Part shown: piece after piece, positions 52,332 through 62,798 of the stretch | How positions within the stretch are numbered: position 1 is the stretch's first letter | Layout of the letters: each line of letters starts with the position of its first letter | Assembly (NCBI GenBank): GCA_910587425.1 | Contig: CAJUKU010000001.1 | Location: 223,233 to 287,232 of the forward strand | From: an uncultured Muribaculaceae bacterium | Lineage (GTDB): Bacteria; Bacteroidota; Bacteroidia; Bacteroidales; Muribaculaceae | Reading direction: 5' to 3' | DNA: 64,000 nt | Made by a program: the position numbers and the translations under genes | Notes under the pieces: generated by a model | The model's input: the letters and a program-made list of their open reading frames with translations, nothing else | Database searches by the model: none | What the model was told of the DNA's origin: nothing

Positions 52332-54101
52332 ATGAAAAAGATACTGACAGCAACCTTTGCAGCAGCCGCCCTGCTCACCACATCATGCGACGTGGAGCGC
52401 CTGCCCAACGGATCGATGGCGGCAGAGCAGGTGACAGGCAACCCCGAGGCTTCGCTCGACGCCTTAGTGAACGGCGTTTACGCCCAGCTCAAGAACTGGT
52501 CTGACCCGATGCACCGCTGCGGCGAGTATGCCGGCGACAACATGATGATCCGCGGATCATCTACCGACGCGTTCTTCGAGTTCATCTCTTTCTCGCGTAC
52601 ACCCAACAACTACCGTCTGCAGGATTTCTGGGACGCCGGCTACAAGGCAATAGCCCAGTCTTCAAATATCATCGCGATGTTTGAGGAGGGTCAGAGTGCA
52701 GACATCGACAACGCTCTCGGTGAATGCTACTACGTTCGCGGCATGATGTATTTCTATCTCTGCCGTGCCTACGGTCGTCCATACTATCAAGCTCCTGAGA
52801 AGAACCTCGGTGTGCCCATCGTCAACGGAACTCCCGACAATGTGCTCGGCGACCTCTACCTCGATGACCGCGCCACTGTGGCAAAAACCTACGAGCAGGC
52901 GATCAACGACCTCAAGAAAGCCGAGGAGCTGATCAATCAGGACAAGGGTCCGGCATACGCTTCGAGAGGAGCCGCACAGGCTATGCTCTCACGCATATAC
53001 CTCTATATGAGCGGAACTTGGGAAGCTCCCAACGCACAGTATGCACAGCTCGCAGTAGAGTATGCCGACAAGGTGATCAACTCAGGCGATTATTCGCTCG
53101 TGAGCCGCGATCAGCTTATGGTGTACAATACTATCGTGCCTGAAAACAACCCCGAGGCTATCTTCGTTGTAAAGCGACTCGCATCCGAGTACTCCGGTTA
53201 TGACCACTACTATGGTGTAGGCGGTATGTATGCCAACATCGGCGGCATGGGCTGGGGCGAGATGTTCGCATCGGCGAAGTATATAGACCTGCTCAACGAG
53301 ACCGGTCGAAACGACTGGCGCGAGGAGAGCTATAACCTCACCGATGCACGCGCTGCGTTCATCGAGCCGACATACGAGGATCGCGAGGTGATCCGCTTCA
53401 TCGTTTGGGATAACGCTACAACACAGAACTACGTGCAGCTCCCCATCGAGCGCGATGCCAATGGCGTTCCTGTCAAAGCTATGGTTATGGAAAAGGATGA
53501 GAATGGCAAGGATAAAGTCAAGGAGACTTACGCTCTGACTCCGGTCAACGCCGATCAGGAGATCTACTCCATCACCTATACCACCAAAGATGGCGGAGCA
53601 CAGACTGTTGACGGATTTATAGACAACTATATCACCCTCAACCGTGTATATCCGCAGTTCTACATCACCAAGTGCTCACGTGAGGGTGAGGACTCACACC
53701 TCCATTCACCCGTGATCAGCCGTCTGGCTGAGATCTATCTCAACCGCGCTGAGGCATACGCCAAGCTCGGTCAGTACAACAACGCACTTGCCGACCTCAA
53801 CCAGATCCGCAACCGTGCGATCATCAACGGTGGCTATGCAAGCCTCGACGCTTCTAACGCTGCAGAGCGCATCGACAAGGAGCGTACACTTGAGCTTGCA
53901 TATCAGGCTGAGCGTAGCTACGACGTGTTCCGCAACGGTGGCACACTGACCCGCCACTTCCCCGGCCCTCATAACCAGGCTGAGGAGATCCCCGCTTCGG
54001 AATACCGCGTGGTGTACTACATCCCTCAGAGCGCCATCAACGCTTACCCCGGCACTCTGACACAGAACCCCACCGACAATTCAGGAGTGATACTCAACTA
54101 A
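52332..54101 (+). CDS. SusD/RagB family nutrient-binding outer membrane lipoprotein
   Basis: 589 residues. Lipoprotein signal MKKILTATFAAAALLTTSCD, then the SusD-like helical scaffold with ALVNGVYAQLKNW, ALGECYYVRGMMYFYLCRAYGRPYY, the RagB part (AQAMLSRIYLYM) and the C-terminal SRLAEIYLNRAEAYAKLGQYNNALADLNQIRNRA and KERTLELAYQAERSYDVFRNG. It caps the SusC barrel and binds the ligand. It starts 19 bp after susC and is followed by a terminator. Confidence 0.97.
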   Translation: MKKILTATFAAAALLTTSCDVERLPNGSMAAEQVTGNPEASLDALVNGVYAQLKNWSDPMHRCGEYAGDNMMIRGSSTDAFFEFISFSRTPNNYRLQDFWDAGYKAIAQSSNIIAMFEEGQSADIDNALGECYYVRGMMYFYLCRAYGRPYYQAPEKNLGVPIVNGTPDNVLGDLYLDDRATVAKTYEQAINDLKKAEELINQDKGPAYASRGAAQAMLSRIYLYMSGTWEAPNAQYAQLAVEYADKVINSGDYSLVSRDQLMVYNTIVPENNPEAIFVVKRLASEYSGYDHYYGVGGMYANIGGMGWGEMFASAKYIDLLNETGRNDWREESYNLTDARAAFIEPTYEDREVIRFIVWDNATTQNYVQLPIERDANGVPVKAMVMEKDENGKDKVKETYALTPVNADQEIYSITYTTKDGGAQTVDGFIDNYITLNRVYPQFYITKCSREGEDSHLHSPVISRLAEIYLNRAEAYAKLGQYNNALADLNQIRNRAIINGGYASLDASNAAERIDKERTLELAYQAERSYDVFRNGGTLTRHFPGPHNQAEEIPASEYRVVYYIPQSAINAYPGTLTQNPTDNSGVILN

Positions 54102-54125
54102 AGGTTAATCTATATTGACTACAGG

Positions 54126-54165
54126 CTCCCGGCTGTGCGCTATGCATCGCCGGGAGTCATTTTTT
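54126..54165 (+). terminator. Terminator of the SusCD pair
   Basis: CTCCCGGC (54126-54133) pairs with GCCGGGAG (54149-54156), followed by TCATTTTTT. Confidence 0.8.
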
Positions 54166-54266
54166 ATAATATACTGTATCTACAGAATCATGAAGCAGTT
54201 GGATAAACGTTTAGATAAAGAAGCATTTTTCGCCAATCCATAATTATCAGACATCAGTCGGGCAAA

Positions 54267-54299
54267 TTTGGAGGAATTGGAAAAGAATGCTTAAATTTG
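54267..54299 (+). promoter_or_regulatory. Promoter of dnaX
   Basis: TTTG (54267-54270), 21 bp, then TAAATTTG (54292-54299), about 57 nt before the ATG at 54356. Confidence 0.65.
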
Positions 54300-54355
54300 T
54301 AAGCGGGAGCAAAGCCGCCATTCCGGCAGTCAGTCACCCGGCAATTAATTGAATT

Positions 54356-56137
<1,782 letters not shown>

Positions 56138-56227
56138 TTGCGCGGGAAACAAGAATCACGACACATGACCAGTAACAATGATATCTGCAATTATCTCAAA
56201 TCCCTGTATAACCGAACATCAAACCAC

Positions 56228-56701
56228 ATGAGAAGCCTGTCAGCAATAATATCAACAATAGCGCTCGGTGTCGCCGCCATAGTCACGGCTTGTTCCGGCA
56301 ACACGGATGAACGCATCGAGACCGAACTCCGCCAGGCGGAGATGTCCGTAGCACAAGGCGACATGGTTGCCGCACAGAGTGTGGCAGACCACGTGCTCAA
56401 CGATACGCACACCTATCAACAACTTACGCCACGGCAGCTCGGACGCCTGTCGCTCGTCTACATGCAGCTGTCCGACTCCACGGATCAGGCTGGCAACGTA
56501 TCATCGGCGATCAGCTGCTTCCGCAAGGCATACACCGACAACCCCGACAGCGCGGCGGCATTCTACGCCACCGTGCCCGCCGAGCACACCACACGTGCCA
56601 TAGTGCTTGCCACCATCACGCACGCCATCGACAACCCCTCGGACAGCACCGCTATATACTCCGAGGAACCCGACAGCATACCCACAGATCAGCAACAATA
56701 A
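56228..56701 (+). CDS. Small lipoprotein of unknown function
   Basis: 157 residues from MRSLSAIISTIALGVAAIVTACSG, a lipoprotein signal. Starts further upstream (for example the ATG at 56165) would bury the signal. The mature part is helical and TPR-like (EMSVAQGDMVAAQSVADHVLN, GRLSLVYMQLSDSTDQAGNVSSAISCFRKAYTDNPDSAAAFY). No family was recognised. It lies 90 bp after dnaX and 16 bp before the SUI1 gene. Confidence 0.7.
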   Translation: MRSLSAIISTIALGVAAIVTACSGNTDERIETELRQAEMSVAQGDMVAAQSVADHVLNDTHTYQQLTPRQLGRLSLVYMQLSDSTDQAGNVSSAISCFRKAYTDNPDSAAAFYATVPAEHTTRAIVLATITHAIDNPSDSTAIYSEEPDSIPTDQQQ

Positions 56702-56717
56702 ACCGACACACCGCGCC

Positions 56718-57074
56718 ATGACCGACAACTGGATGGATTCACTCGCCGCACTGCGCGCCACTATGCCCGACGCCAAAGACGAAAACGCTGCCGACGCCGC
56801 ACAGACTGAGCAAGCCGACGACACGGCGCCGGCACGCCGCGAACGGGTCTGCGTCGCCTACGAACGCAAGGGGCGCGGAGGCAAGCAGGCAACGATAATA
56901 TATGGTTTCACCTGCTCCGACGATGAATTGCAGAGCATAGCCTCCCACATCAAGAAACGCCTCGCCACAGGAGGGTCGGCACGCGACGGTGAGATACTCA
57001 TACAGGGTGACCGCCGTAAAGATGTCGCAGCCGTGCTGAAAGAACTGGGCTACAACAATGTTGCAGGTATATAG
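56718..57074 (+). CDS. SUI1/eIF1-like translation initiation factor (YciH type)
   Basis: 118 residues from MTDNWMDSLAALRATMPD. An acidic N-terminal tail is followed by the SUI1 domain: VAYERKGRGGKQATIIYGFTCSDDELQSIASHIKKRLATGGSARDGEILIQGDRRKDVAAVLKELGY. Bacterial members (YciH) can act in start-site fidelity, but are not essential. Its last 17 bp overlap the helicase gene. Confidence 0.9.
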   Translation: MTDNWMDSLAALRATMPDAKDENAADAAQTEQADDTAPARRERVCVAYERKGRGGKQATIIYGFTCSDDELQSIASHIKKRLATGGSARDGEILIQGDRRKDVAAVLKELGYNNVAGI

Positions 57075-59898
57075 AGCATCGGCAGGTTCAGGAAAAACCT
57101 TCACGCTCGCCTATGAGTACATAAAACTGCTCCTCGGCGAGAAACGTCACGACGGCACCTACCGGCTCCGCCGTAATCCGGAGGGAGCTCACCGCACTAT
57201 CCTCGCGATAACCTTCACCAACAAGGCTACGGAGGAGATGAAACGCCGCATAGTGCACGAGCTCGCCGTGCTTGCCGGATCCGAACCGGGCTGGGACAAA
57301 AGCCCGTATGCCGACCGGCTGACGAATCTTTTCGGATGCACGAATGATGAGCTGCGCCGCGCCGCCGATGCCGCCATGAGAAGTCTGCTTTTCGACTTCC
57401 ATTTCTTTCAGGTCAGCACCATCGACGCTTTTTTCCAGACGATCCTCCGCACTTTCGCGCGCGAAGCGGAACTGAGCGGAGCCTACGAACTTGAACTGGA
57501 AAACCGCACGATGCTTGCAGAGGGGATCAACCGACTGCTGAATTCATTCACCGACTCACCTCGCGACACCACCGACGAGCGCGACATGCTCACCTCGACC
57601 ATGCTGCGCAACGTCTCGGAAGGAAACAGCGGAAATCTTCTGAACCGCCGGGGGCAGACATTCGACAATTTCATGGGGATGCTCCTGAAACTCTTCGACG
57701 AGAAGCTTGCCCTGGACTCCGAGGCAATGAAAGAGTATGTAGCCGATCCCGAACTGTTCCGCCGCTTCCGATCAGGAATCGCCGAGACGGCAGCACGGCT
57801 CGCACGCGAGGCTCGCACGGCGGCAAAACGCTGCCTGGACCTCATTCAGGCACATTCATATACCGACGCCGAGATAACAAAGAAATTCCTCGAGGCTCTT
57901 ATATCAGAAGCTGAAGGGAAGCCGAAATCAGGGGTAACTATTCCAAACATACTGACCAACGGAGCGGAAAGCGTATTCAAGAAAGCATACCTCTCCAAGA
58001 ATCCGGGCGTGCCTGACCGGGAGACCTCGGAGGCTATCATGGCGGTGGCTGAGGCAGTGGTGCGACGCACCTCAATGAACGCCCTCACCGACTCTTTCAG
58101 CAAGAACCTCATCGCAGTAGGGCTGATGAATGCCCTGCTACGCCACATAGAGGAGTACCGATCGGAGACCAATTCGCTGCTCCTGTCCGACACCGGATCA
58201 TTGTTGCGCACTCTCATAGGTGACGGTGACTCACCATTCGTCTACGAGCGTATGGGCATCTGGCTGAACCATTATCTTATCGATGAGTTTCAGGACACCT
58301 CGGCACTGCAATGGGACATATTACGCCCTCTTCTCTCCGAGGGGCTTGCCACGGAAGATGATCACGACAGCTTGATAATCGGCGATGAGAAGCAGTGCAT
58401 CTACCGTTTCCGCAACTCCGACCCCACACTGCTCGGACAACGCGTGGAGGTAGATTTCAGCGAGAGGGTGGATACACTCGGTGGCACGCCGGAATCCAAC
58501 ACCAACTGGCGATCATCAGCCGATGTCGTCGAGTTCAACAACAATATCTTCGAGTCGATGGCTCGCAGCAACGGACTATCAGCCATATATGCCAACGTGC
58601 GCCAATGCATATCGCCGGCTCATGCCGCACACCGTGGCTACATAAGCGTCACGCGGCTGAACGCCTCCAACAAGAGCGACGCTCTCGACGAGACACTGCC
58701 GCGGCTTGCCGACGACATAGCGCGACAGCTCTCAGCCGGCTACCGACCTGCCGATATAGCCATCCTCACCCGCGGCGGCGCGGAAGCGCGCGAGGCGATA
58801 TCCTACCTGCTCCAACGCCAGCTCGACGACCCCGCATATCCCCGCTTCGGCATAATCTCCGACGATGCGATGCTGCTCGCCACCACCCCTGCGGTAAAGG
58901 CAATCATAAATGAGCTGAGGGCATACGCGGCGGCGCTCACCGACAGCCGCATTGACCCGCAGCAACAACGGCTCGACAATCTGCTCGCGGAGTTTGAGAA
59001 CCGCATGGTCAGTGGCGAGGAGCCGGTCGCAGCTCTCGCTGCCGCTGTCGACCGGTGCCGCGCGACAGAGTGCGATAAGCAACCGGGCATCGCAGAAGTA
59101 TCGCCCCACACGGCCTGGAGTCTCCCGCTTCTTGTCGAGGAGATAGCCGCCCGAGCCGTGCCGCAGTCGATGCACCGCAGTCAGCATGCCTTTATCTCGG
59201 CATTCATGGATCTCGTGACCGATTTCTGCTCCAGAAACACAGCCGATATAACCTCTTTCCTCCGATGGTGGGACAACAACGGTATCAAGCAGAAAGTATC
59301 GGCGCCAGCCGATACCGGCGCTATCCGAGTCATGACCATACACAAATCCAAGGGGCTTGAGTTCCCCTGCGTGCACCTGCCCTTCCTCAACTGGGATATA
59401 GTCGCGTTCAAGAGTCCGGAATGGGTCGATACCGACGGTCTGGTGATTCCGGGCATCGATCCGGCGTGCATTCCGCCGAAACTGCTCGTCAACATGTCGG
59501 CAGAGAAACTCACCGGCACCCCGTTCGAGGAGTATTACCGGCAGAGGGTCGCCGAAACCACGCTCGACGAGATAAATACGCTATATGTCGCCTTCACGCG
59601 TGCCGCCGACGAGCTTTGCGCCTACTTCCACATCGGCAAGACTACGAGAGGCATTGAGAAATCGGCTCCTACGGCAGGCAGACTCGTGGCAGATGCTATC
59701 GCCGACGCTTACGGCACCGCACTCGCCGACGGCGAGACCTTCACCATCGGCACACCGACATGCCCGCGTGAACATAAGGCGGCAAAGCCCACGGCTGTCG
59801 ATCCGGTATCGACCGCCGAGATGCCATCTTTCTACACACTCGACCGTCCGGAGCTCTGGGACGGCATAATCCTCACACCTACCGATACTGAACTATGA
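57058..59898 (+). CDS. UvrD/RecB-like (AddA-type) helicase without C-terminal nuclease domain
   Basis: 946 residues. All SF1 motifs are present: I ASAGSGKTFTLAYEY, Ia ITFTNKATEEM, II YLIDEFQDTSALQW, III IIGDEKQCIYRFR, IV TNWRSSADVVEFN, V MTIHKSKGLEFPCVHLP, VI LYVAFTRAADEL. RecB/AddA proteins normally continue with a PD-(D/E)xK nuclease domain. Here the frame stops about 75 residues after motif VI with a poorly conserved tail, and the next gene is aroK, not a nuclease. End processing would need a partner elsewhere. The start at 57058 overlaps SUI1 by 17 bp and the end overlaps aroK by 4. Confidence 0.9.
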   Translation: MLQVYRASAGSGKTFTLAYEYIKLLLGEKRHDGTYRLRRNPEGAHRTILAITFTNKATEEMKRRIVHELAVLAGSEPGWDKSPYADRLTNLFGCTNDELRRAADAAMRSLLFDFHFFQVSTIDAFFQTILRTFAREAELSGAYELELENRTMLAEGINRLLNSFTDSPRDTTDERDMLTSTMLRNVSEGNSGNLLNRRGQTFDNFMGMLLKLFDEKLALDSEAMKEYVADPELFRRFRSGIAETAARLAREARTAAKRCLDLIQAHSYTDAEITKKFLEALISEAEGKPKSGVTIPNILTNGAESVFKKAYLSKNPGVPDRETSEAIMAVAEAVVRRTSMNALTDSFSKNLIAVGLMNALLRHIEEYRSETNSLLLSDTGSLLRTLIGDGDSPFVYERMGIWLNHYLIDEFQDTSALQWDILRPLLSEGLATEDDHDSLIIGDEKQCIYRFRNSDPTLLGQRVEVDFSERVDTLGGTPESNTNWRSSADVVEFNNNIFESMARSNGLSAIYANVRQCISPAHAAHRGYISVTRLNASNKSDALDETLPRLADDIARQLSAGYRPADIAILTRGGAEAREAISYLLQRQLDDPAYPRFGIISDDAMLLATTPAVKAIINELRAYAAALTDSRIDPQQQRLDNLLAEFENRMVSGEEPVAALAAAVDRCRATECDKQPGIAEVSPHTAWSLPLLVEEIAARAVPQSMHRSQHAFISAFMDLVTDFCSRNTADITSFLRWWDNNGIKQKVSAPADTGAIRVMTIHKSKGLEFPCVHLPFLNWDIVAFKSPEWVDTDGLVIPGIDPACIPPKLLVNMSAEKLTGTPFEEYYRQRVAETTLDEINTLYVAFTRAADELCAYFHIGKTTRGIEKSAPTAGRLVADAIADAYGTALADGETFTIGTPTCPREHKAAKPTAVDPVSTAEMPSFYTLDRPELWDGIILTPTDTEL

Positions 59899-60428
59899 GA
59901 CCAATTTTCCTGATCGGATACATGGGATGCGGCAAATCTACGCTCGGACGCAATGTCGCCGCCATAACCGGAATGCAGTTCATCGACCTCGACACCTATA
60001 TCGAGAGCCGCTACCACGCGAGCGTAACAGCGCTGTTTGCCGATAAGGGGGAGGCAGGATTCCGCGACATCGAGCTACGCATGCTCCGCGAGGTCGGGGA
60101 GTTTGAGGACGTGATAGTAGCCTGCGGAGGTGGCACCCCCTGCTTTTTCGACAATATGGACTATATGAACGAGCGCGGCACCACGGTGCTTCTCGACGCA
60201 TCAGTCGACCGGCTGTTCTCACGCCTGAAGCGTGGGCGCCACAAGCGGCCGCTGCTCGCCGGCAAAAACGATGACGAGCTGCTCGCCATAATCAATGCCG
60301 GACTGGAAGCCCGCGCGCCATTCTACTCCCGCGCCAAGTGCCGCTTCGAGTCCGATCTGCTCGAGAGTTCGTCGGAAATCGGGCTTACAGCATCAAAGTT
60401 CATAAACCAGATAATTCTAAACCGATGA
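59895..60428 (+). CDS. aroK: Shikimate kinase
   Basis: 177 residues. Walker A LIGYMGCGKSTLGR, the shikimate-binding FIDLDTYIESRY (Asp) and GEAGFRDIELRML (Arg), and VIVACGGGTPCF (GGG loop), then the lid with KRGRHKRPLL. It phosphorylates shikimate in the aromatic pathway. It overlaps the helicase stop (ATGA) and the start of the next gene (ATGA) by 4 bp each, so its translation is coupled on both sides. Confidence 0.95.
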   Translation: MRPIFLIGYMGCGKSTLGRNVAAITGMQFIDLDTYIESRYHASVTALFADKGEAGFRDIELRMLREVGEFEDVIVACGGGTPCFFDNMDYMNERGTTVLLDASVDRLFSRLKRGRHKRPLLAGKNDDELLAIINAGLEARAPFYSRAKCRFESDLLESSSEIGLTASKFINQIILNR

Positions 60429-61594
60429 GCACATCCTGCACACCAACATCACAGGAGTGTCCTGCAGCGACACTCACCTCCGGAGCACAGCTCACCGTCG
60501 GCTTCCCCGCCACTGATCAGACCGAGCGACGGTTTCCCATAACCCCCGAAGCGGCATCGGAGCTGACATCAGCCGGTTGTCGGCTGGTCATGCAGGAGGG
60601 TGCGGCGGCATCCATACAGTACAGCGACAGCGCGTATGCTCGTGCCGGAGGGGCTATCGCTTCACGCACCGAGGCACTAAGTGCCGATATTGTGGTATCA
60701 CTCGCGCTCCCCGAACCTGACGATGTGGCGCAGATGCGGCGCCACTCCGCACTGCTGACCCTCTCCACCGTTTTCACCCCCGGCGGCACGCTGACTAAAG
60801 GCTCGCGCGCTTCTCTGCAAGCGCTCCTGAACCGAAGCATCACCGTAGTGGCGCTCGACCTCATTGAAGACGATCACGGCAACCATCCGTTTGCCGATAT
60901 ACTTGCCGAGGTCGACGGACGTGCCGCAATCGCCATCGCAGCCTCACTCCTCGCTAACCCGCAACTTGGCAAAGGGATACTGCTCGGTGGAGTGCCCGGC
61001 ATACTCCCCTGCGAGACCGCCATCATAGGGAGCAGCCATGCCGCCCGCGCAGCCGCCCGTGCGGCATCAGGACTCGGCTCCATCGTCAGGATATTCGACA
61101 ACGACACATTCGCCCTGCGCCACGCCCTGCACTCGCTCGGACCGTGGGCTATCGGCTCTGTGCTTCACCGTCGCACGGTGGAGACCGCCGTACACTCCGC
61201 CGACATAATCATCCTCGCCGAGCGGCTTCCGGCTTTCCACAGCGAATATCGCCACGCCATGAAGCGCGGGGTTGTGCTTATCGACCTTACCGGCGACTCA
61301 TGCACTGATTGCCGTGTCTGTCATGCGGCGGAGCCGGAGGCACCATCTGCCGACCGCGTGTTTGTGAATCCCGGCAATGCCGTGCCGCGCACAGCCGCTA
61401 TGGCTATCTCCAATGCCCTCGTCGGGTTGTGCCAGACCACACGCGGACTATCAGGCTTCACCGGCGCGCTGCGGCTGCCCCCTTACATCAGCAAGGCTGT
61501 TCTCGGCTACCGCGGCAGAATTGTCAACGAAGATCTCGCCACGGCTGCAGGCACACGTTGCACCGACCTTTCACTATTCATATCAATGTCCTGA
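60425..61594 (+). CDS. Alanine dehydrogenase/transhydrogenase-like protein, divergent
   Basis: 389 residues from MSTSCTPTSQ; the frame is open back into aroK, but the ATGA overlap at 60425 fits the neighbours. The N-terminal catalytic fold resembles AlaDH (TERRFPITPEAASELTSAGCRLVMQEGAAASIQYSDSAYARAGG). The NAD domain follows (GVPGILPCETAIIGSSHAARAAARAASGLGSIVRIFDND) and a C-terminal return to the first domain (NPGNAVPRTAAMAISNAL). The Lys of KVKEP and the His of the TYLHLA region, used in catalysis by AlaDH, are not visible; the equivalents read VSLALPEP and LSTVFTP. Alanine oxidation is therefore doubtful. Confidence 0.78.
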   Translation: MSTSCTPTSQECPAATLTSGAQLTVGFPATDQTERRFPITPEAASELTSAGCRLVMQEGAAASIQYSDSAYARAGGAIASRTEALSADIVVSLALPEPDDVAQMRRHSALLTLSTVFTPGGTLTKGSRASLQALLNRSITVVALDLIEDDHGNHPFADILAEVDGRAAIAIAASLLANPQLGKGILLGGVPGILPCETAIIGSSHAARAAARAASGLGSIVRIFDNDTFALRHALHSLGPWAIGSVLHRRTVETAVHSADIIILAERLPAFHSEYRHAMKRGVVLIDLTGDSCTDCRVCHAAEPEAPSADRVFVNPGNAVPRTAAMAISNALVGLCQTTRGLSGFTGALRLPPYISKAVLGYRGRIVNEDLATAAGTRCTDLSLFISMS

Positions 61595-62247
61595 TGGCTA
61601 CCAAACAGAAATATTATGTAGTATGGGCGGGACACGACACCGGTGTGTTCGACAACTGGGAGGACGCCCAGCTGCAGGTCGAAGGCTTCTCCGGCGCCCG
61701 ATACAAGAGTTTCAACACGCGCGAGGCGGCGATAGAGGCATACCGTGGCGGCGAACGTGCCGACGCGCTCGCCGTTATCGGGGCTATAGCCGCACACCCA
61801 GCCGACCGCCAGTGGGATGATCCTTCTGCGCCACCCCCATACCGCCTGCCGGCGATAGCCGTCGATGCCTCTTGCCCCGGCAATCCAGGACCGGTGGAGT
61901 ACCGCGGCGTAAACCTTGCCGACGGACGGCAGCTGTTTGCCGTCGGACCATACAGGGGAGGCACCAACAATATCGGCGAGTTTCTCGCCATTGTCCATGC
62001 TCTCGCGCTGATTGACCGCGACGGTCTCGCAGGAACCGTGGTCTACTCCGACTCACGCGTGGCGATCGGGTGGGTAGCACGCTCACATGCGAAAACACAA
62101 ATCACGCCAACCGACGACAACGCCCCGTTGCGCGCCCTCATCGCACGCGCCGAGGCATGGCTGCACGCCCACCCGCATCATGCCGCCGTCTACAAGTGGG
62201 ACACCGCCGCCTGGGGCGAAGTCCCCGCCGACTACGGCAGAAAATAA
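61594..62247 (+). CDS. Ribonuclease H with N-terminal viroplasmin (hybrid-binding) domain
   Basis: 217 residues from the ATG that overlaps the previous stop (TGATG). Residues 5-50 (KYYVVWAGHDTGVFDNWEDAQLQVEGFSGARYKSFNTREAAIEAY) are the RNA/DNA-hybrid binding domain known from eukaryotic RNase H1 and caulimovirus viroplasmin. The RNase HI domain follows, with acidic residues in AIAVDASCPGNPGP, NNIGEFLAIVHAL, VYSDSRVAIGWV and the final AWGEVPADYGRK. It removes RNA from RNA/DNA hybrids. Two-domain bacterial forms like this are usual in Bacteroidetes. Confidence 0.93.
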   Translation: MATKQKYYVVWAGHDTGVFDNWEDAQLQVEGFSGARYKSFNTREAAIEAYRGGERADALAVIGAIAAHPADRQWDDPSAPPPYRLPAIAVDASCPGNPGPVEYRGVNLADGRQLFAVGPYRGGTNNIGEFLAIVHALALIDRDGLAGTVVYSDSRVAIGWVARSHAKTQITPTDDNAPLRALIARAEAWLHAHPHHAAVYKWDTAAWGEVPADYGRK

Positions 62248-62283
62248 CCACCCTCTCCCTTTATTCACCATGCGCAGTTTGCT

Positions 62284-62440
62284 GAGGCGGAGGTTGTAGG
62301 GGCGGAGGTATGTCTGCAAGCGCAGCGCAGACTACCTCCGTGCAGCCTGTCTACACCTTCATCAGCATTCCCAACACTTAATGGATGCACATAAACGGAG
62401 GTAGGCTGCGCCATACCTCCGCCCCCACAACCGCCGCCTC
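62284..62440. repeat. REP-like palindromes, copies C1 (62293-62350) and C2 (62395-62432), in inverse orientation
   Basis: The 29-bp ends 62284-62312 and 62412-62440 are inverted copies with two mismatches. Inside, GGAGGTATGTCTGC pairs with GCAGACTACCTCC (C1), and GGAGGTAGGC pairs with GCCATACCTCC (C2). C1 read on the minus strand matches 3840-3897 over its whole length. The layout, two palindromes in opposite orientation, is like paired REP/BIME units. Confidence 0.75.
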
Positions 62441-62798
62441 ACGCCACCCTAAAAGTTCCGCGCTGTTCTTTCCGTTCCGTGCCTGTTGCGGCAGCAACAA
62501 TATAGTTCTGTGTTGCAGTCTCTTTCCCCCTCCCTATGCTTGATAAATAAAACATTACACCACAGAACTCTCCGCCATCGCATAGCGATGCCACCACAGA
62601 ACTAACAGAACGACACAGAACACCATCCGAACAGTTATTTGCCCTGGCAATAAAGCATCTATGAGATCAGTTCTCACGGCTCCTTCATTTAAAAATAAAA
62701 TAAGGGCATAATTCCCTTACCCGATTCAATGTGAGTCTGGTAGATATTTATAAACTATATATCAGCTTATTATCTATATTTTAAAAGACGGAAATTTC
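62441..62798. other. Non-coding stretch with short ACAGAAC repeats, then A+T rich DNA
   Basis: No ORF of note. Between about 62505 and 62625 the word ACAGAAC or its complement GTTCTGT occurs five times, near a small hairpin CATCGC/GCGATG. From about 62680 the DNA becomes clearly A+T rich up to the transposase, which suggests imported sequence. The IS end could not be placed. Confidence 0.4.

Noticed and set aside
62505..62625. CRISPR array from the repeated ACAGAAC word
   Set aside because: The repeats are only 7 bases, irregularly spaced and in both orientations; no cas gene is in the window.
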